From Elysia chlorotica (taxonomy: Eukaryota > Mollusca > Gastropoda > Plakobranchidae): DNA of 64,000 nucleotides. Positions 23,824-35,749 of the stretch are shown here, piece by piece. The notes under the pieces are model-generated. The model searched no databases, was not told where the DNA came from, and saw only the letters and a list, made by a program, of their open reading frames with translations. Every line of letters begins with the position of its first letter. The stretch's first letter is position 1. The stretch lies in assembly GCA_003991915.1 (NCBI GenBank), contig RQTK01000033.1:899455-963454 (forward strand), in the 5' to 3' direction. The position numbers and the translations under genes are program-made.

Positions 23824-24280
23824 TTATTGCCGTGTCGCGTCCCAGTTCTTCGTCTATGTCGCTTCGGCAGCCTTCTCGATCTGTGATGTTAATTCCCTCC
23901 AACGTTTCCGATCCTGTGCTAGGTTTGTGATCTCGGCTAGGTCTTTGTTTTAATGCAGTCTGATTGGGTGTTGAATGAGAGCGAGATCTCTGTTAAACAC
24001 TATTGGCAAAGTTGTTTTTGGTCGTCCTCGCAATTTGTTACTGTTAGGGATAAAGTATGCTCTTGTCGCTTTATTTGCGGGAATGTCTTTGTCTCTACGT
24101 AAAATATGGCAAAAGAGACTCCAGCGAGTCGATATGATTTATTATGAAAGGGGCTTTTCTTGGCAGATATTGTAAAGTGATTTGTTCGTTATTTTCTTGG
24201 GGTATCTAATGTTGAGGATCTTTTTCAGTTGTTTTGGGTGATATGCATTAAGTCTCTCTTCCTCTGTTAATGGAGGGCAT
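23824..24280 (-). pseudogene. Degenerate LINE reverse-transcriptase C-terminal fragment
   Basis: Read on the minus strand in one continuous frame, about 150 codons are colinear with the C-terminal part of non-LTR retrotransposon ORF2 proteins. In order: a His-Pro-Lys-Gln-Leu-Lys-Lys-Ile-Leu segment, a Lys-Ile-Thr-Asn segment, Arg-Trp-Ser-Leu-Phe-Cys-His-Ile-Leu-Arg-Arg-Asp, Arg-Gly-Arg-Pro-Lys-Thr-Thr-Leu-Pro, Ala-Gln-Asp-Arg-Lys-Arg-Trp-Arg-Glu-Leu and a Glu-Lys-Ala-Ala-Glu-Ala end with a terminal stop at 23824-23826. Four internal stops make it dead. The catalytic reverse-transcriptase core is not present. The clade cannot be fixed from this fragment. Confidence 0.8.
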
Positions 24281-24423
24281 CTAATGCTCATAAAAGACAG
24301 ATAGACATTCGGGTCCTGACTCTAGGTCAGATCAAGCTTTTTGAACTTAGGTTTAGATCCTGAATAATTCTGATTGTGATACAAAAGTAGATAAAAACTG
24401 TTATGACTAGAAAAGAGGCTCAT

Positions 24424-24500
24424 CGCCGTATAGGATCTCACAGGGGAACCTAGGAGACGTTAAACCCGGAGAGAGGGAGAACATTCTCTCCCTCCCTCTA
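24424..24500 (+). repeat. Dispersed repeat tail (GTTAAACCC-GAGAG type)
   Basis: CGTATAGGATCTCACAGGGG, then AACCTAGGAGACGTTAAACCCGGAGAG, matches 33190-33245 in order and ends in purine-rich GAGA sequence, as the other copy does. It is likely the 3' end of a retroposon family whose tail seeds GA microsatellites. It lies about 150 bp from the LINE fragment, but a direct link is not shown. Confidence 0.55.
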
Positions 24501-26040
24501 AAGAGAACGATAAGAGGCTCAAATTCTGATCAATAATTTGTTTCTTTTTGTTCATGTCCCACAAAACAAATGTCAAATTAATGCAATTGACAAGAACTGC
24601 TGACAACTTAAAATGTATATAGTTCTCAAGGTGCAGGTCGTGAGTTTTAGTCTTTTACCAAAAAATATTTTCATTGTCAAACGGACAACCGGTGATCATG
24701 TAACGCCTTTCTTCTCATAATTATCTTGGATATATCCAGTGTATATCTAATTCTAGAAAAAAAAGTATTCAAAAAACGTATTAGAGGAGTCTCCGTCTTC
24801 TGTGGTGGAAGCCGTGATCTATGCACCTCCCCTGGTGTCAATTTGTTAAATCTGTTCCCCATCCTCTCTCCCTTTTGTTATTACACGCTACAATCTAGAT
24901 AAGTAATACCGTATCAGTGACGCCAATTTTGTTCGATCCCTACCGATTTGTAAGTTGTGTTTATTAAAAAGAAAGAAAAAAAGCTAGAAGAACCTATCTG
25001 AAACATGGGAGGATTCAAAAAAGCGGGTTCTAGTGCCCACCCACACACCCCCTAGCCACGGACCCCGCCTTCAACCCGGCACTGTTGCACACTTTCACTT
25101 CACACCCTTTGTCTCTTGTTGTTTTTTTTTAATGAAAATGTGTTACTTTTTTTCTTTACCGTTGCGTCTGGTTTTGTATCTATTTGTGCGTGTTTTTTGT
25201 GTTATCTGCTTTAAAATCGTAAAACCTATGGAATATATTGTAATCACGATGTTCAAGTCATTATTTAAAACATAGGTTATCAATAGTATGGTAAAAATCG
25301 GCCTTAGCGATTCTTTACATATGCTTTTCAATACACAGCATATTTTTACCTCAGTAAAAAAGGTGTTAGTAATCTTAGTCTTATCAGCCCAGCTGCTAAC
25401 ATGCCTTCGCTATCTGCAACATGTTCGATGCTTACTTTCATGTTCTACATGTACCCAGAACCAGGCATGACTCAGATTTGCTTTGCTCCGTAGACCAGAT
25501 GCGACGGGTGTTCAAGAGGATTGCTGTAATTTTATTTTTGCTTGTGATCACCTTGATAAATTAGCCATGTTTCCGATAGCATGCTTGTCTACCCAAGAAG
25601 TCACAGTCATTCTGCAGGAAGATATTACTCATATAAGAGAAAAAAGAACATAGTTTACATGTTTTAATAAATTGATTAATTTACATTCATATAAATATGG
25701 TATTGATAATAGTTTATTTCGTATTGCCGATTGTCAATAGTGTTGGCATATTCCAACCAAACAGAGATAATATCAAGATATTGAAATATAAAAATAGTCA
25801 TAGCGACTTGATTTTTGCCCTACTGAATTAGTTAATGCTGTTATATAATTATGCAATGCATGTTATGGGGTTTACAACAGATAAGAAACTCCCTCTGATC
25901 ACAATGTGTATGCAAATAACAACACTCGCTAGTTGAAAGACTGTGAGCTTTGCGTTCAAATTTGTTTTGCTTAAAAGTTGAAATATAGCTTTATCCTTGT
26001 GTTACTTCTATCTTATTTCTAATCCTCTCCTTTTCCCTAA
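24501..26040. other. AT-rich non-coding stretch
   Basis: No recognised gene. A C-rich stretch lies at 25036-25080. Confidence 0.5.
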
Positions 26041-26240
26041 TCTGGGATACTCGATAGTCTACCTTTTAGCAAGTGCCAGGGCGGTGACTTGTCAGTGCCA
26101 CAGTACTGATACTGTCAGTGTCAGGTCAGTAAGTGGCAATACTTACTCTACACACCTGGCGACGGCCTGACCAGAGATGACCTAATTCTTGTCTAAATCT
26201 TTCCTTGATAATAAAGTCCAGTAGAGAGAGCCACAAGCTT
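26041..26240. other. GC-richer block with GTCAGTG words
   Basis: CAGTG/GTCAGT words recur between 26068 and 26135, as short imperfect repeats. Its function is unknown. Confidence 0.2.
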
Positions 26241-28833
26241 GTCAAATTCAGTTAAGCATGGCACGTGAAAAATTGATCGGCTTGTGATCGGAAATACGAA
26301 CTTGACACTTGGGAAATACAATGGCTGGCTCGGACGTTGGGTCTTTAGTTTGGCACGTTACGTTTTCCACGGCTCCGATCAGTCTCTTTTTATTACCTAA
26401 CTAAAAACTAGTGTGAAATAGACTGTTCGCGTTGTATATACAATTCTGCTACAAATGAAACGCATACCAGTTTGTTTAGCCAGCAAGTAAGAGTTAAACA
26501 ATTGGTTCCCCGAGAAAGATGCCTGCGTCTTAGATTCATTCATATTCTATTCTTTGATCATTTTGTTCGGTATGCTGATTCAGCTAGGCGACTGATCAAA
26601 TGGTTTCAATTATTCAATACTAGAGGGGTCCACTACCAACACAAATATCAAGCTTGAATGTCATTCCTGACCAATTACAAAATGTGCATAATGCATTAGG
26701 AATTCGACGCATGGTCGCAATGGTATTCGAATTTTGGGAGTTACAAGGTTTTATTTTCCGAAATGAAAGTGTCAATTTTATTTGAACTGGCATGCATAAA
26801 CTTGTTCATTTACTTAAATATTTCAAAGACTTGAAAATTAAAAGTGGCTTTAGGCGTTGTTGTTCTTACAATAAAAACGAGGCATTTGTCGATTTTTATA
26901 GAAGCTTGAGACAAATAATTGAATGCATTTTTTTTCAAACGACATGCTCTTTTAGTCTCTTAGAAACTAACAATAAAGATGAAACCTTTCTTTTAAAATT
27001 GGGTATATTGTGCTTAATGTTTCCTTTTTTGCTGTCATCCACAAACACAATTGTGTTTATCTTACCTACGAGGGCCTCAAATTAAAACTGTGTAAATTCC
27101 TGTAAAAGAAATTGTTGAATATAACCAAACAATCTGGTTTAGGAAATGTTTCCTCTTATCCTGCTTTTTAATCGGGCGCATTCTTAAGGAACAATGAGTC
27201 GAGGTTATTTATAATGAATCCTATTCAGTGTACACTTTGTTATAAATTCTGCATAGAATAACCTTTTTTTTGAACCGTACTATCAAAATCACAATTCTGT
27301 GTCTTTTAAATAAGCCCAGTTGACAGAAGAAAAAAACTAAGCCCACATTAATTTTGTAAGTTTATTTTATGTTGTCATAAATTTAATAATACCTGTCAAA
27401 AAAGTTTTTTTTTCACATTATTCAGGGTCTTTCTGACAATTGCATGCGCCACGGCAGCTCATTTAATCATTGTTTTATTGCCATATTCTTAATAAATAAC
27501 AAAATGCTCTTATGCGATATAATAGTATTAATAACCTTCTAACGGGATAGATGACCATAAAATAATTGTTGATGACGTTGGACTGCTCACACGAACAAAT
27601 AACAATAAAAAGAAACATTAAAAATAGCAGTTTGATGCCAATAGAAGTTGCCTTGTGAAGCATTATTACGGTCCACAGCGACTTAGGCGACATGAAGTAT
27701 TCAACACGGCACGCCTTCTATTATGTTTAAGTCTTTTTTTGCATCAGCAGGTGGTCGCAGCAGATGGCCTGCAGTAAAACATCGATAAATGTCAAGGAAA
27801 TATGTTGCACCTGCATTTTTTTTTGTTACCTCTAGAGGATTTTTTACTGTGTCTCAAACATTCCTCACTGTAATTATGATGTTAAGTTATTTCAAATGTT
27901 AACAGCTTATATTAGGTAATTAAAATTTCCTTAGGAATTAAAGATAAACCAGGATTTTGTTGCGTGTCTTTTATACTTCTTCATTGTTGTGAACGGCTGG
28001 ATACATTGACCTGACGTGTGTGCCGTGAACGTCAGGTTTATGTCGTTAGCTGCTCGAACCGCTGGTTCGTCAACTGGGAACATACCAGACGTTTGTTGTC
28101 TCCAATACCGTGATCTTCTGTACACAAAACAAAAGCAAGGGGAAGGGCCTTTTTTCAAATTCCAAGAAAACGACTGTCACAACGCGGTAACTGTCCCAAC
28201 TGTCTCATATGGTTTAATGATTGAGGTCACTGTCACCCTTAACACCAGTTCTTGTTCATTCGATGACTTTGAGTGTTATTTTGGAAAGCCTCGTGACATA
28301 CATAACAAAATATGTTTCTTTCACAGGTTATTTTAGCAGAGGCGAGTAAACAAGTTTTAGTGAATTTCGAATGAAATAAGAATATTAAAAACCACAAAGC
28401 AATCAAAACACAAAAACCGTATCCACATGGAGTAAATTTTAAAAAATGTCATAACATCTTTTACCTTGCGTGGTATAAAAAAACTGTCCAAATATCTTAA
28501 GACGGCGAATATGTTAATCTCACCTGAGAAGTGTTTTCTTTTTTTAGCAATGAGATAAAAATATGATTAAATTTCGAAGTCTGGGATAAAATAATTATGA
28601 GATACTTCACTATAATCTTAAAACGCTAGGATTTGAGTAAAAAGATAAACATGATCTTTCTACTCAATAAAATGCAGGTAAACCAGACTCACACATTTCA
28701 TAAAGCCCATCGTGAATATTTAAAAAATGTTTGATTTTTACCTCAATATGTTTGGTGTTATCTTAGACCGACTGATGTATGTCAGCAAAAAATTCCACCC
28801 GGATTGTATTTGTATCTAAATTTAGTCGCAAAC
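26241..28833. other. AT-rich non-coding stretch
   Basis: Open frames at 26792-27085 and 28016-28336 are not supported by splice sites or domains. CTGACGTGTG and GAACGTCAGG near 28011-28035 form a small inverted pair. No other feature was found. Confidence 0.45.
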
Positions 28834-29010
28834 AAGGCTTCCAAAAACATTATCTTGGAAGCCTTGGTCACAAATGTTTATATATTGAATGATGTTTTTA
28901 AGACGGCTCAAGTCTTATCTGCAGCGTTCGGAAAATAATGTTTTGGAAGCCTTGGGCTCAAATGTTTATACACTGAATAATGTTTCTAAGACGGTAAAAT
29001 CTCATCGACA
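28834..29010. repeat. Hairpin plus 88-bp-period tandem duplication
   Basis: AAGGCTTCCAA (28834-28844) and TTGGAAGCCTT (28855-28865) are perfect 11-base inverted arms with a 10-base loop. The right arm and about 65 following bases recur at 28943-29006, sharing CAAATGTTTATA and AAGACGG. A tandem duplication of one arm of a hairpin is the simplest reading. Confidence 0.75.
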
Positions 29011-29109
29011 TAATTAGGAAAATCTCTTACTTTAATGCCTACTTCTTTTTTAATGTGCCCCTTTTAATAGTGCCTTGTTTATCTATGTCATAAACAGAAG
29101 CTTTAAGAT

Positions 29110-29279
29110 GAGTTGAATCGAGTTGATTTAACGTCCAACGTCAGTACTATATCGGCTGTATTGTGTATTGTAGACAGGCCCAACGACAAAGGTCGGACAA
29201 TTTATGTGCTACCACACACGAGACAAGGTGGGGATACTATGACTCCTGTCTCTGGCGGTCACATTAAACTGACACCGAA
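29110..29279 (-). mobile_element. SINE copy lacking its tRNA-like head
   Basis: Minus-strand copy of the main SINE family. The + strand starts with the reverse complement of the tail (GTTGATTTAACGTCCAACGTC) and runs through the GTCGGACAATTTATGTG and GAGACAAGG blocks to GTCACATTAAACTGACACCGA, where it is truncated. It is oriented opposite to the copy at 29701. Confidence 0.75.
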
Positions 29280-29688
29280 GATAGTATTGTGTATTATTAT
29301 ATCAAAGATTGTTTACTATAACGACACCTATGTACGGTGAATTAAATTGTTCCAACAGCTGTACTTTTCTTTTTCAATTATTGCGTTTTAAATGAGTATT
29401 CTTTGCAAAGTTTGCTTTGTATAAAGGAAAGGTTACTGGACCTGATATACTTGCGCCTCAACAAACATTTTGCACTTCATGTTATTTTCTTTGAGGATAG
29501 AACCAGATACTGGCAGAGAGTTTGGATAAGCTTAGACTAATCCAGCACCTTGCACAGAATAAATACAGGCTTTTCGGTCCACTCAACGATAGCGAATGAC
29601 ACAATCACATCCTTTCTAAACGCTCATAAACTAAACCTCCGAAATCTAGGATAGACCTATGATTGGACACCTTTGAGGTTCCGCCTAC
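29280..29688. other. Non-coding stretch between two SINEs
   Basis: Nothing recognised. Confidence 0.45.
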
Positions 29689-29958
29689 CTATCGTGTCAG
29701 GGGGGGGGGGGGGTCCTGTGGTAGAACGTCGGCTTCCGACGCAAAACGTCCGTGGTTCAAGCGCTGGCGATTTCGCTCCCTACTGGTTAGGTCGGTGTAA
29801 GTTTAATATCACTGGCTGAGACAGGAGTCATGGTATCCCCACTTGTGTGTCAGCACATAAAATTGTCAGACGTCAGTTTGTGGCCCATCCACAATATAGC
29901 TTATATAGGGCTGATGCTGGACGTTAAACCAACTCAACTCAACTCAAGCTATCGTGTC
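29689..29958 (+). mobile_element. SINE with perfect 10-bp target-site duplication
   Basis: CTATCGTGTC occurs at 29689-29698 and again at 29949-29958, flanking the element. It starts with a 14-base G run (29700-29713), continues with a tRNA-like head (GGTAGAACGTCGGCTTCC and GTGGTTCAAG as A and B boxes), the conserved body, and the GGACGTTAAACC tail ending in ACTCA repeats. This is the clearest full copy in the window and defines family orientation. Confidence 0.9.
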
Positions 29959-30339
29959 GTTTCGCTATGTCCCGGTAATCGGCAACTGTATGAGAAAGCT
30001 CATGATAGTCATGCTCTGTAACATCTAAAGCCCTACTTTGTAACCGTTTTAAATAAACTTGGCGATGCACTACGAATCGCATAATTATTAAAATGATCGC
30101 TCAGAAAGGGCAGGGGCATATTTTGTTGTTTCCGTTTCGACAGGCTAAGCTGGCTGCGAGGAATGCAAGTATCACATGACTCTATAGTTGTCGGAAATTT
30201 TATTATAGTGTTAAAAATGGTATAAATTTAAAAAAAAATATGTAATTGCTATATGTTTTTTAGAAGAGATGTAGGGACAATATTGACATACTAGGTTATT
30301 TATATTCTTCTTTCCTAACCTTGCCTTTATCTATTTATC
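29959..30339. other. Non-coding stretch
   Basis: Nothing recognised. Confidence 0.5.
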
Positions 30340-30474
30340 TGCCAGTTGCTGGTTCTACCTCAGTTTGTCTCCTGTCTCTGAATCTGTCTCTGAACCTGTC
30401 TCTGAGTCTGCCGCAGTCTCAGTCTGTTTGTCGATTTGTCTGTCTGTGTCTGTCTGTGTGTCTGTGTGTCTGTT

Positions 30475-30522
<48 letters not shown>

Positions 30523-30533
30523 TCCTCTCTCTC

Positions 30534-30590
<57 letters not shown>

Positions 30591-30600
30591 TCCTCTCTAA
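30340..30600. repeat. CT/TGTC microsatellite
   Basis: Begins with TCTCTGAA(C/T)CTG-type 12-base units near 30372-30410, then TGTC units, then long CT runs with CCT interruptions. The two long overlapping open frames are Leu-Ser repeats. Confidence 0.95.
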
Positions 30601-31707
30601 CAAGAATTATTTCTCTATGTCCACCTGCCCATCACTTTTTCCTCTCAGTTTTATACACTCACGAATTTTTTAAAACAGCGCAATGCATGTACCAATACCA
30701 GCCACAGAATACTCACAGAAAAACCGGGTCCTTTATAATATAATCTTATCCACGGTTCTTTACATATAACTATGTCTACATGTAAGAAAGACATGTGCTG
30801 ACATGATCACGTTCTGATCTCACCATTTTAAACATGTTTGTTAAAACTTGCTCTACGCGTGATACTTAACATTATCGGTCGAAATCTCTTTTAGTTGACA
30901 TTTTACTCTGAAACCGAAATCGTCTTTATTATTTTGATTTATGTCGATTGCTTAGTTCATGAAAACTCAATCATTATCGTTGTAGTCCTTTACTTAAGGA
31001 AATACTAGCAGCAAACCAATTTTACTTTTCAATTGTTTGGGTTCAATTTAGATACAATGTATTTTTATTGTCGGGGTCGGAGGTGATCCATTCAAAGGTC
31101 AATCAAATAAAAAAATAAACAAACTTGAAAAGGTCAAACAAGAATTTGATCTCTTACCAATTCTCAGGCTTTTGATTATGAGAGTTAGGATAGAAAGTTG
31201 TTGTTTTGGGTTGTTTGTTTGTTTTTGATTCAATGACCAGCCTTCGATCTAACATCGCCAATTTGGAGCGTCAGTTATTGTACCGTTTTTTTAAAGTTTG
31301 GACAGTCATGCTTTCGCGGTGTGATCAGTTCTGAAACTAGCGTACCATAAATCTGCACTGATGTTATTTAGATTGAGTTTCATCAGGTATTAAGATAAAA
31401 GCAGAAGAGCGACGTTATGAGTGAGTGGACTTACCATAACAAATAATTGCACTCCATGTGAATAAGTAAACATTTGTTGCGAATTTTAACAGTTTTCATT
31501 TTTTAAATGATAGGCTAAAGATCAATTAATTTATTAGGAATATTAGAATCGTTAACTTCAACTCATATAGACATTAGCTCGAAGGGGTTTTTGTTTCAAT
31601 TTTCTCAGATTCTAATTGCTAGTTTAATACTGGTCGTCTATACGTATTTCACATCACACCTTAAAAAAGAAAAGACAGGCAGGGGAAATACAATCAGAGA
31701 GACAGAT
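30601..31707. other. AT-rich non-coding stretch
   Basis: Nothing recognised. Confidence 0.5.
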
Positions 31708-31709
31708 AG

Positions 31710-31757
<48 letters not shown>

Positions 31758-31770
31758 AGAGAGAGGGAGG
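31708..31770. repeat. GA microsatellite
   Basis: About 40 bases of GA units at 31714-31753 plus flanking purine-rich sequence. Confidence 0.93.
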
Positions 31771-32998
31771 GTAGGATTAAAACTGCAAAATAATGCTCTG
31801 AGTGTGACTGAACATTTATTGAGTCTTAAGCACAACAATGAATGGGATCAAGACACGTAAGATTACTGATAAAAGCTAGGCCTATTTGTTTAAGAAAGCT
31901 GTGGTAAAAATAATAGTAAAATTTGGATAGATACACTGAAAGCTTGAGCGTACTTCGAATACGTAAACTAAACCAACTATAGTCTTGATAAAACTAAACG
32001 AATGTTTTGCCGAATTCGCACATTTAATGATATTAACATATTATTGATGAAAACGCAATATTTTGGATGGCTTGAAAGCTTTCTTATAATAAATATTCAA
32101 TAAGTCATACAGTTAATGGATCACAACAAAAATGGGATATTTTAACGTCTTTTGCAATGCAAATGAAGTCATCAAAAGCTTTTTAAAAGCATACAATGTG
32201 TGAGCAAGCAATGTTGCGCAGTTGTCTTGTAACAAAAAAAGAAGTTTTGTATGCTAGCATTAACACACACATAACCCTCATTTTAATTTACAATTTAGGG
32301 TTTGACAGTCAAACACAATCCGAGTGATAGCCAGGATTCAGGGAACCGGATTGTAACATTTTGTGGAAGGCTGAAATGTCCAAGAGGATATTTTTGTTAG
32401 TTATGTTACTTTTGTTTGTTTGGGAATTTGTTTTTTTTTCTGGTTTCTTTTTTACATTTTTTTCCTAGGGGGTGTGTGTTTTCTTACATTATCTAGTTGT
32501 TAAAATTAATAAAGCTTAAACGGGCTATAGTTTGTAAGGATATGCCAATACCTCAGAAAAAAAATGAAAACGTAAACAATACTTATCGGTTTAACCTTAC
32601 TTGTTAAAATCTTTATAAATATCATTTTGGTCCCTTTCACTTTTTTGAATGGCCCAGTACAATACCATGACGACCCTAAACTGTTTTCATTGATAAAATT
32701 GTGATCAAAATAACTTCCATAATTATTGTCACGACAGACGTCATTGTGAACTATCATGACAATCTAAGTAAACCTTTAATTTGCGCGATTTCCAACGTTC
32801 ATTTTCAAAATAAAGAGATCAGTTAAGGTTGTTTTGGTTAATGTTTTAATCTTGTGGGTGAGTGTGTCGTCTTCTTTAGAGATTTTGAATTGAAGCCTAA
32901 CTGTGCAGTATCCTGAATGGGATACTAATAAATTCAACAATTGAGATACACGTATTGTTATTGTTTAATGAATATCATCATTTTGTCTTTATTTAATT
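31771..32998. other. AT-rich non-coding stretch
   Basis: Nothing recognised. Confidence 0.5.
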
Positions 32999-32999
32999 T

Positions 33000-33034
33000 T
33001 TTAATCATTTAATTTCTGCGATTAAATGATTAAA
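33000..33034. repeat. Perfect 14-bp inverted repeat (hairpin)
   Basis: Arms 33000-33013 and 33021-33034 are exact reverse complements (TTTAATCATTTAAT and ATTAAATGATTAAA) with a 7-base loop TTCTGCG. It contains overlapping ATTAAA and TTTAAT words, so homeodomain binding or a cruciform is possible. Confidence 0.85.
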
Positions 33035-33189
33035 TGCAATATTTATTTTCTATTTATCATTATAAGATAATTTACTTTATCGCTGTTTACAAAAGAAATT
33101 GTTACTAAGACGATGGTTTTCCTTCAGCTGAGGATAGGATCATAATCACACAATAAGTATCACATTATTCCTTTGTGTATACTGCTTGT

Positions 33190-33305
33190 CGGCATATGGG
33201 ATTCTCCAGGGCAACCAAGGAGAAGTTAAACCCAGAGAGGGCGAAAGAACGAGAGAAAGAGAGAGAGAGAGAGAGAGATAGAGAGAGGTGGAGAGATAGA
33301 GAGAC
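33190..33305 (+). repeat. Dispersed repeat tail with GA microsatellite
   Basis: GGCATATGGGATTCTCCAGG, then GCAACCAAGGAGAAGTTAAACCCAGAGAGG, matches the 24424-24500 element and then runs into about 55 bases of GA units. Two copies ending in purine-rich repeats support a retroposon 3' end. Confidence 0.6.
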
Positions 33306-33989
33306 TCTTATATAGAAAGAATGTGGACAGTGTCAAATTAAACCTGGACCATTGTGATGATGGCTCACAGGTGCCTCGGCAATGTTATGATGAAAAGGTA
33401 TCGTCTTGTTGTGAATGGGATTATAACACTTGTAATTTAAGCTTTAAGACCCAACCATCTCCTTCTTAGAGGCGTATACAAGCAAGCATTTACTTTATTG
33501 GCATAGCTGTTTTTACACTGGGACGTGCTATTCAACGTGAAATGTGTTTTATTCTAAAATAAATGCGAAAATAAAATCCCTTTTATTACAAAGAAAAGTG
33601 AAACAGGGACATGTAGTCACAAACTCTATGGAGATAAATATATTATAATTCTACACAAGTGTGGTGCTTTAGTGTTATTTTTATTTATGTTTTTTACTTT
33701 TACAATCGGTTATAGAAATCAATCATTTGCCAAAATTTAAACCGCAATGTCACACGTCAGAGAGAAAATTCAAATAGAATAAAATACGAAATTCAAATAT
33801 TCAAATGTTTAAACTTAAGACTATTATTATAACAACTGATATCCACACCGACGCTGAAATTTCTCAGGCTAACATGTGTCTACTTAACGAATGCAAGACA
33901 GACAAACCATTCAAATCGACGTATTCAAAGTTGCGTAGACACTGTCTAGCGGTCGTACATTCTCTGCGAAGACTCTTCCTCGTTCCAGC
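33306..33989. other. AT-rich non-coding stretch
   Basis: Nothing recognised. Confidence 0.5.
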
Positions 33990-34215
33990 ACTGCGATCAC
34001 TCGCCCTCAGCTGACCCGCTAACCTTGGTCCAACTTTCCCAGGCCTGGCCCGTCAACACGGGCAGACAGTCAATCAGTGAGAGGCCTGGTCAGCAGGCCA
34101 GGTGTGAATCGACTGGCTTAACACCAGGTGTAATTGGCCCGGCACTGACTGACACAGGGCACCAGGGCACCAGGCTTGGATAACAGGTGGGGTAGGGAGG
34201 GGGGGATCTCCTTAG
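33990..34215. promoter_or_regulatory. GC-rich island with T-box-like half sites
   Basis: Composition is strongly GC-shifted. AGGTGTGAA at 34100-34108 is a T-box-type half site, and ACACCAGGTGT at 34121-34131 is a dyad of the same core with a one-base spacer. CAGGCCTGG/CCAGGC words recur (34042, 34083, 34094, 34171). No open frame was found. A regulatory role is inferred. Confidence 0.3.
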
Positions 34216-34295
34216 CGCTGATTGACATTCGTCTATTTATGGAACATAGGGTTCATCATTCTGCGGTAGAGTATCGAACGATTGGTTTTAAAGAC
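34216..34295. other. Non-coding spacer
   Basis: Nothing recognised. Confidence 0.4.
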
Positions 34296-34321
34296 AATGT
34301 ACTATTATATAATAGTACATT
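34296..34321. repeat. Perfect 26-bp palindrome
   Basis: AATGTACTATTAT is followed directly by its exact reverse complement, with no spacer. It is AT-rich and can extrude a cruciform. No flanking target duplication was found, so a transposon terminus is not supported. Confidence 0.9.
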
Positions 34322-35749
34322 TTCCTAAGAAGAAACCGCTGAAATTGTGTGTATAGGTTGAAAACTTAAATGAATTCAAAATGCATCTGTTTATCTTCCC
34401 TGATTGCTCTAAACAGCTTGTCATTGTTAAATCTTTGCACTTCTTTTTAAAATTTTGACGATTTCGTAAGAAAAGTATAGCATTCTCTACTGGGTATTTG
34501 ACTCCGTTATTCCTACTGAAACGTGCTTTTACAAAACCTATTGCAGCGCGGTTTGGAGCAATGCAATTTTACTCGGCGATTTTGACTAAGAACTCAGAGG
34601 AACGGGCGATGAGGAACTTACGAACCACCTGCACAAAATACACTTTTTCATGTAATGACTCACTTTTAGTAAAAGTATTGGTTGCAATCGTTCGTTTACT
34701 TTTTTGACAGGCAGACTACTTTTAAATTCCCTTGTATCTTGATTTCTGTGAAATAATACGCTTATGTAAACCTGTGTGGCATAATACATTGTTCGTCACA
34801 TTATCACTCTCGTTATTTCTGTACCTCCTCCCATTATAATTGCACATGATTTTCACCTGTTTTGGTCGACCCGAGCTCTGGAAATAATGACATTTAGCAT
34901 ACGCTAGACTCAAAGCCCGGTTTGCCACGTGATTTTGTTAAAGTACCTTTCTCAAATAAGGGGTATATCTCAGTAACAAGACGGTTGGTACTAAGTAAAA
35001 GTTGAAATGTTCTTTGAAATATCTCCAGATAAGTTGCTTTCTTGGCACCGAGTACCTACGTTTGTCTAGTAAAGCGACAAATGATTTAATTTTAATGACG
35101 AATAATGTCTCTCTATTTTTTTTTCAAAGTTGGATGAGTGATATCTAAATATCAAACATTGCATTGCATTAGGTTGTAATTTTTCTCTCTCCGACAATGA
35201 TACGCCTGACACACAGATACGTTACCATGTGCTAAAGTGCATTTTCCTTTTATATCTACATGAAATAAAAGTTCCTGTAATAAGTGATATTTTTGCGATT
35301 TTTAAACTACTAGTCTTCTGGCATTTTTAAAGTTCTACAATTTTGAAAAGTTTGTCTTTCGCCTAAAATGTTAGACTCGCCCATCTAAAGCCGCCCAGAT
35401 GGTATCACTTGCATAATCTGATATGATTAAAATAAATTGTTGTTTTGGCATGGTTGAAAGGAGCATTAATGTTATTTGAGAACAAAATGTTTTCATAAAG
35501 TCTCTTTTAAATTCAAGAGTGGAACTACCACAGTTGCTTGAAAATATAACGTGCTGAAACCTGGCAGTTACCTTTACAAATGGTTGGCCATTCAAATGTC
35601 TTCTTACGTTTGGAGTGAAGATTGGGCAGGGGTGTGAAGTTGTAACCTTTCATGCAAGCACGAACGTGTCAGACTTAATTGGAGTAGTGTCAGCGAAAAA
35701 GCAAGACAGTGTTTGTTTTTAGTCTTGCTTCTTGTGAAACTTTGGTTCT
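34322..35749. other. AT-rich non-coding stretch
   Basis: Short open frames without support; nothing recognised. Confidence 0.5.
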
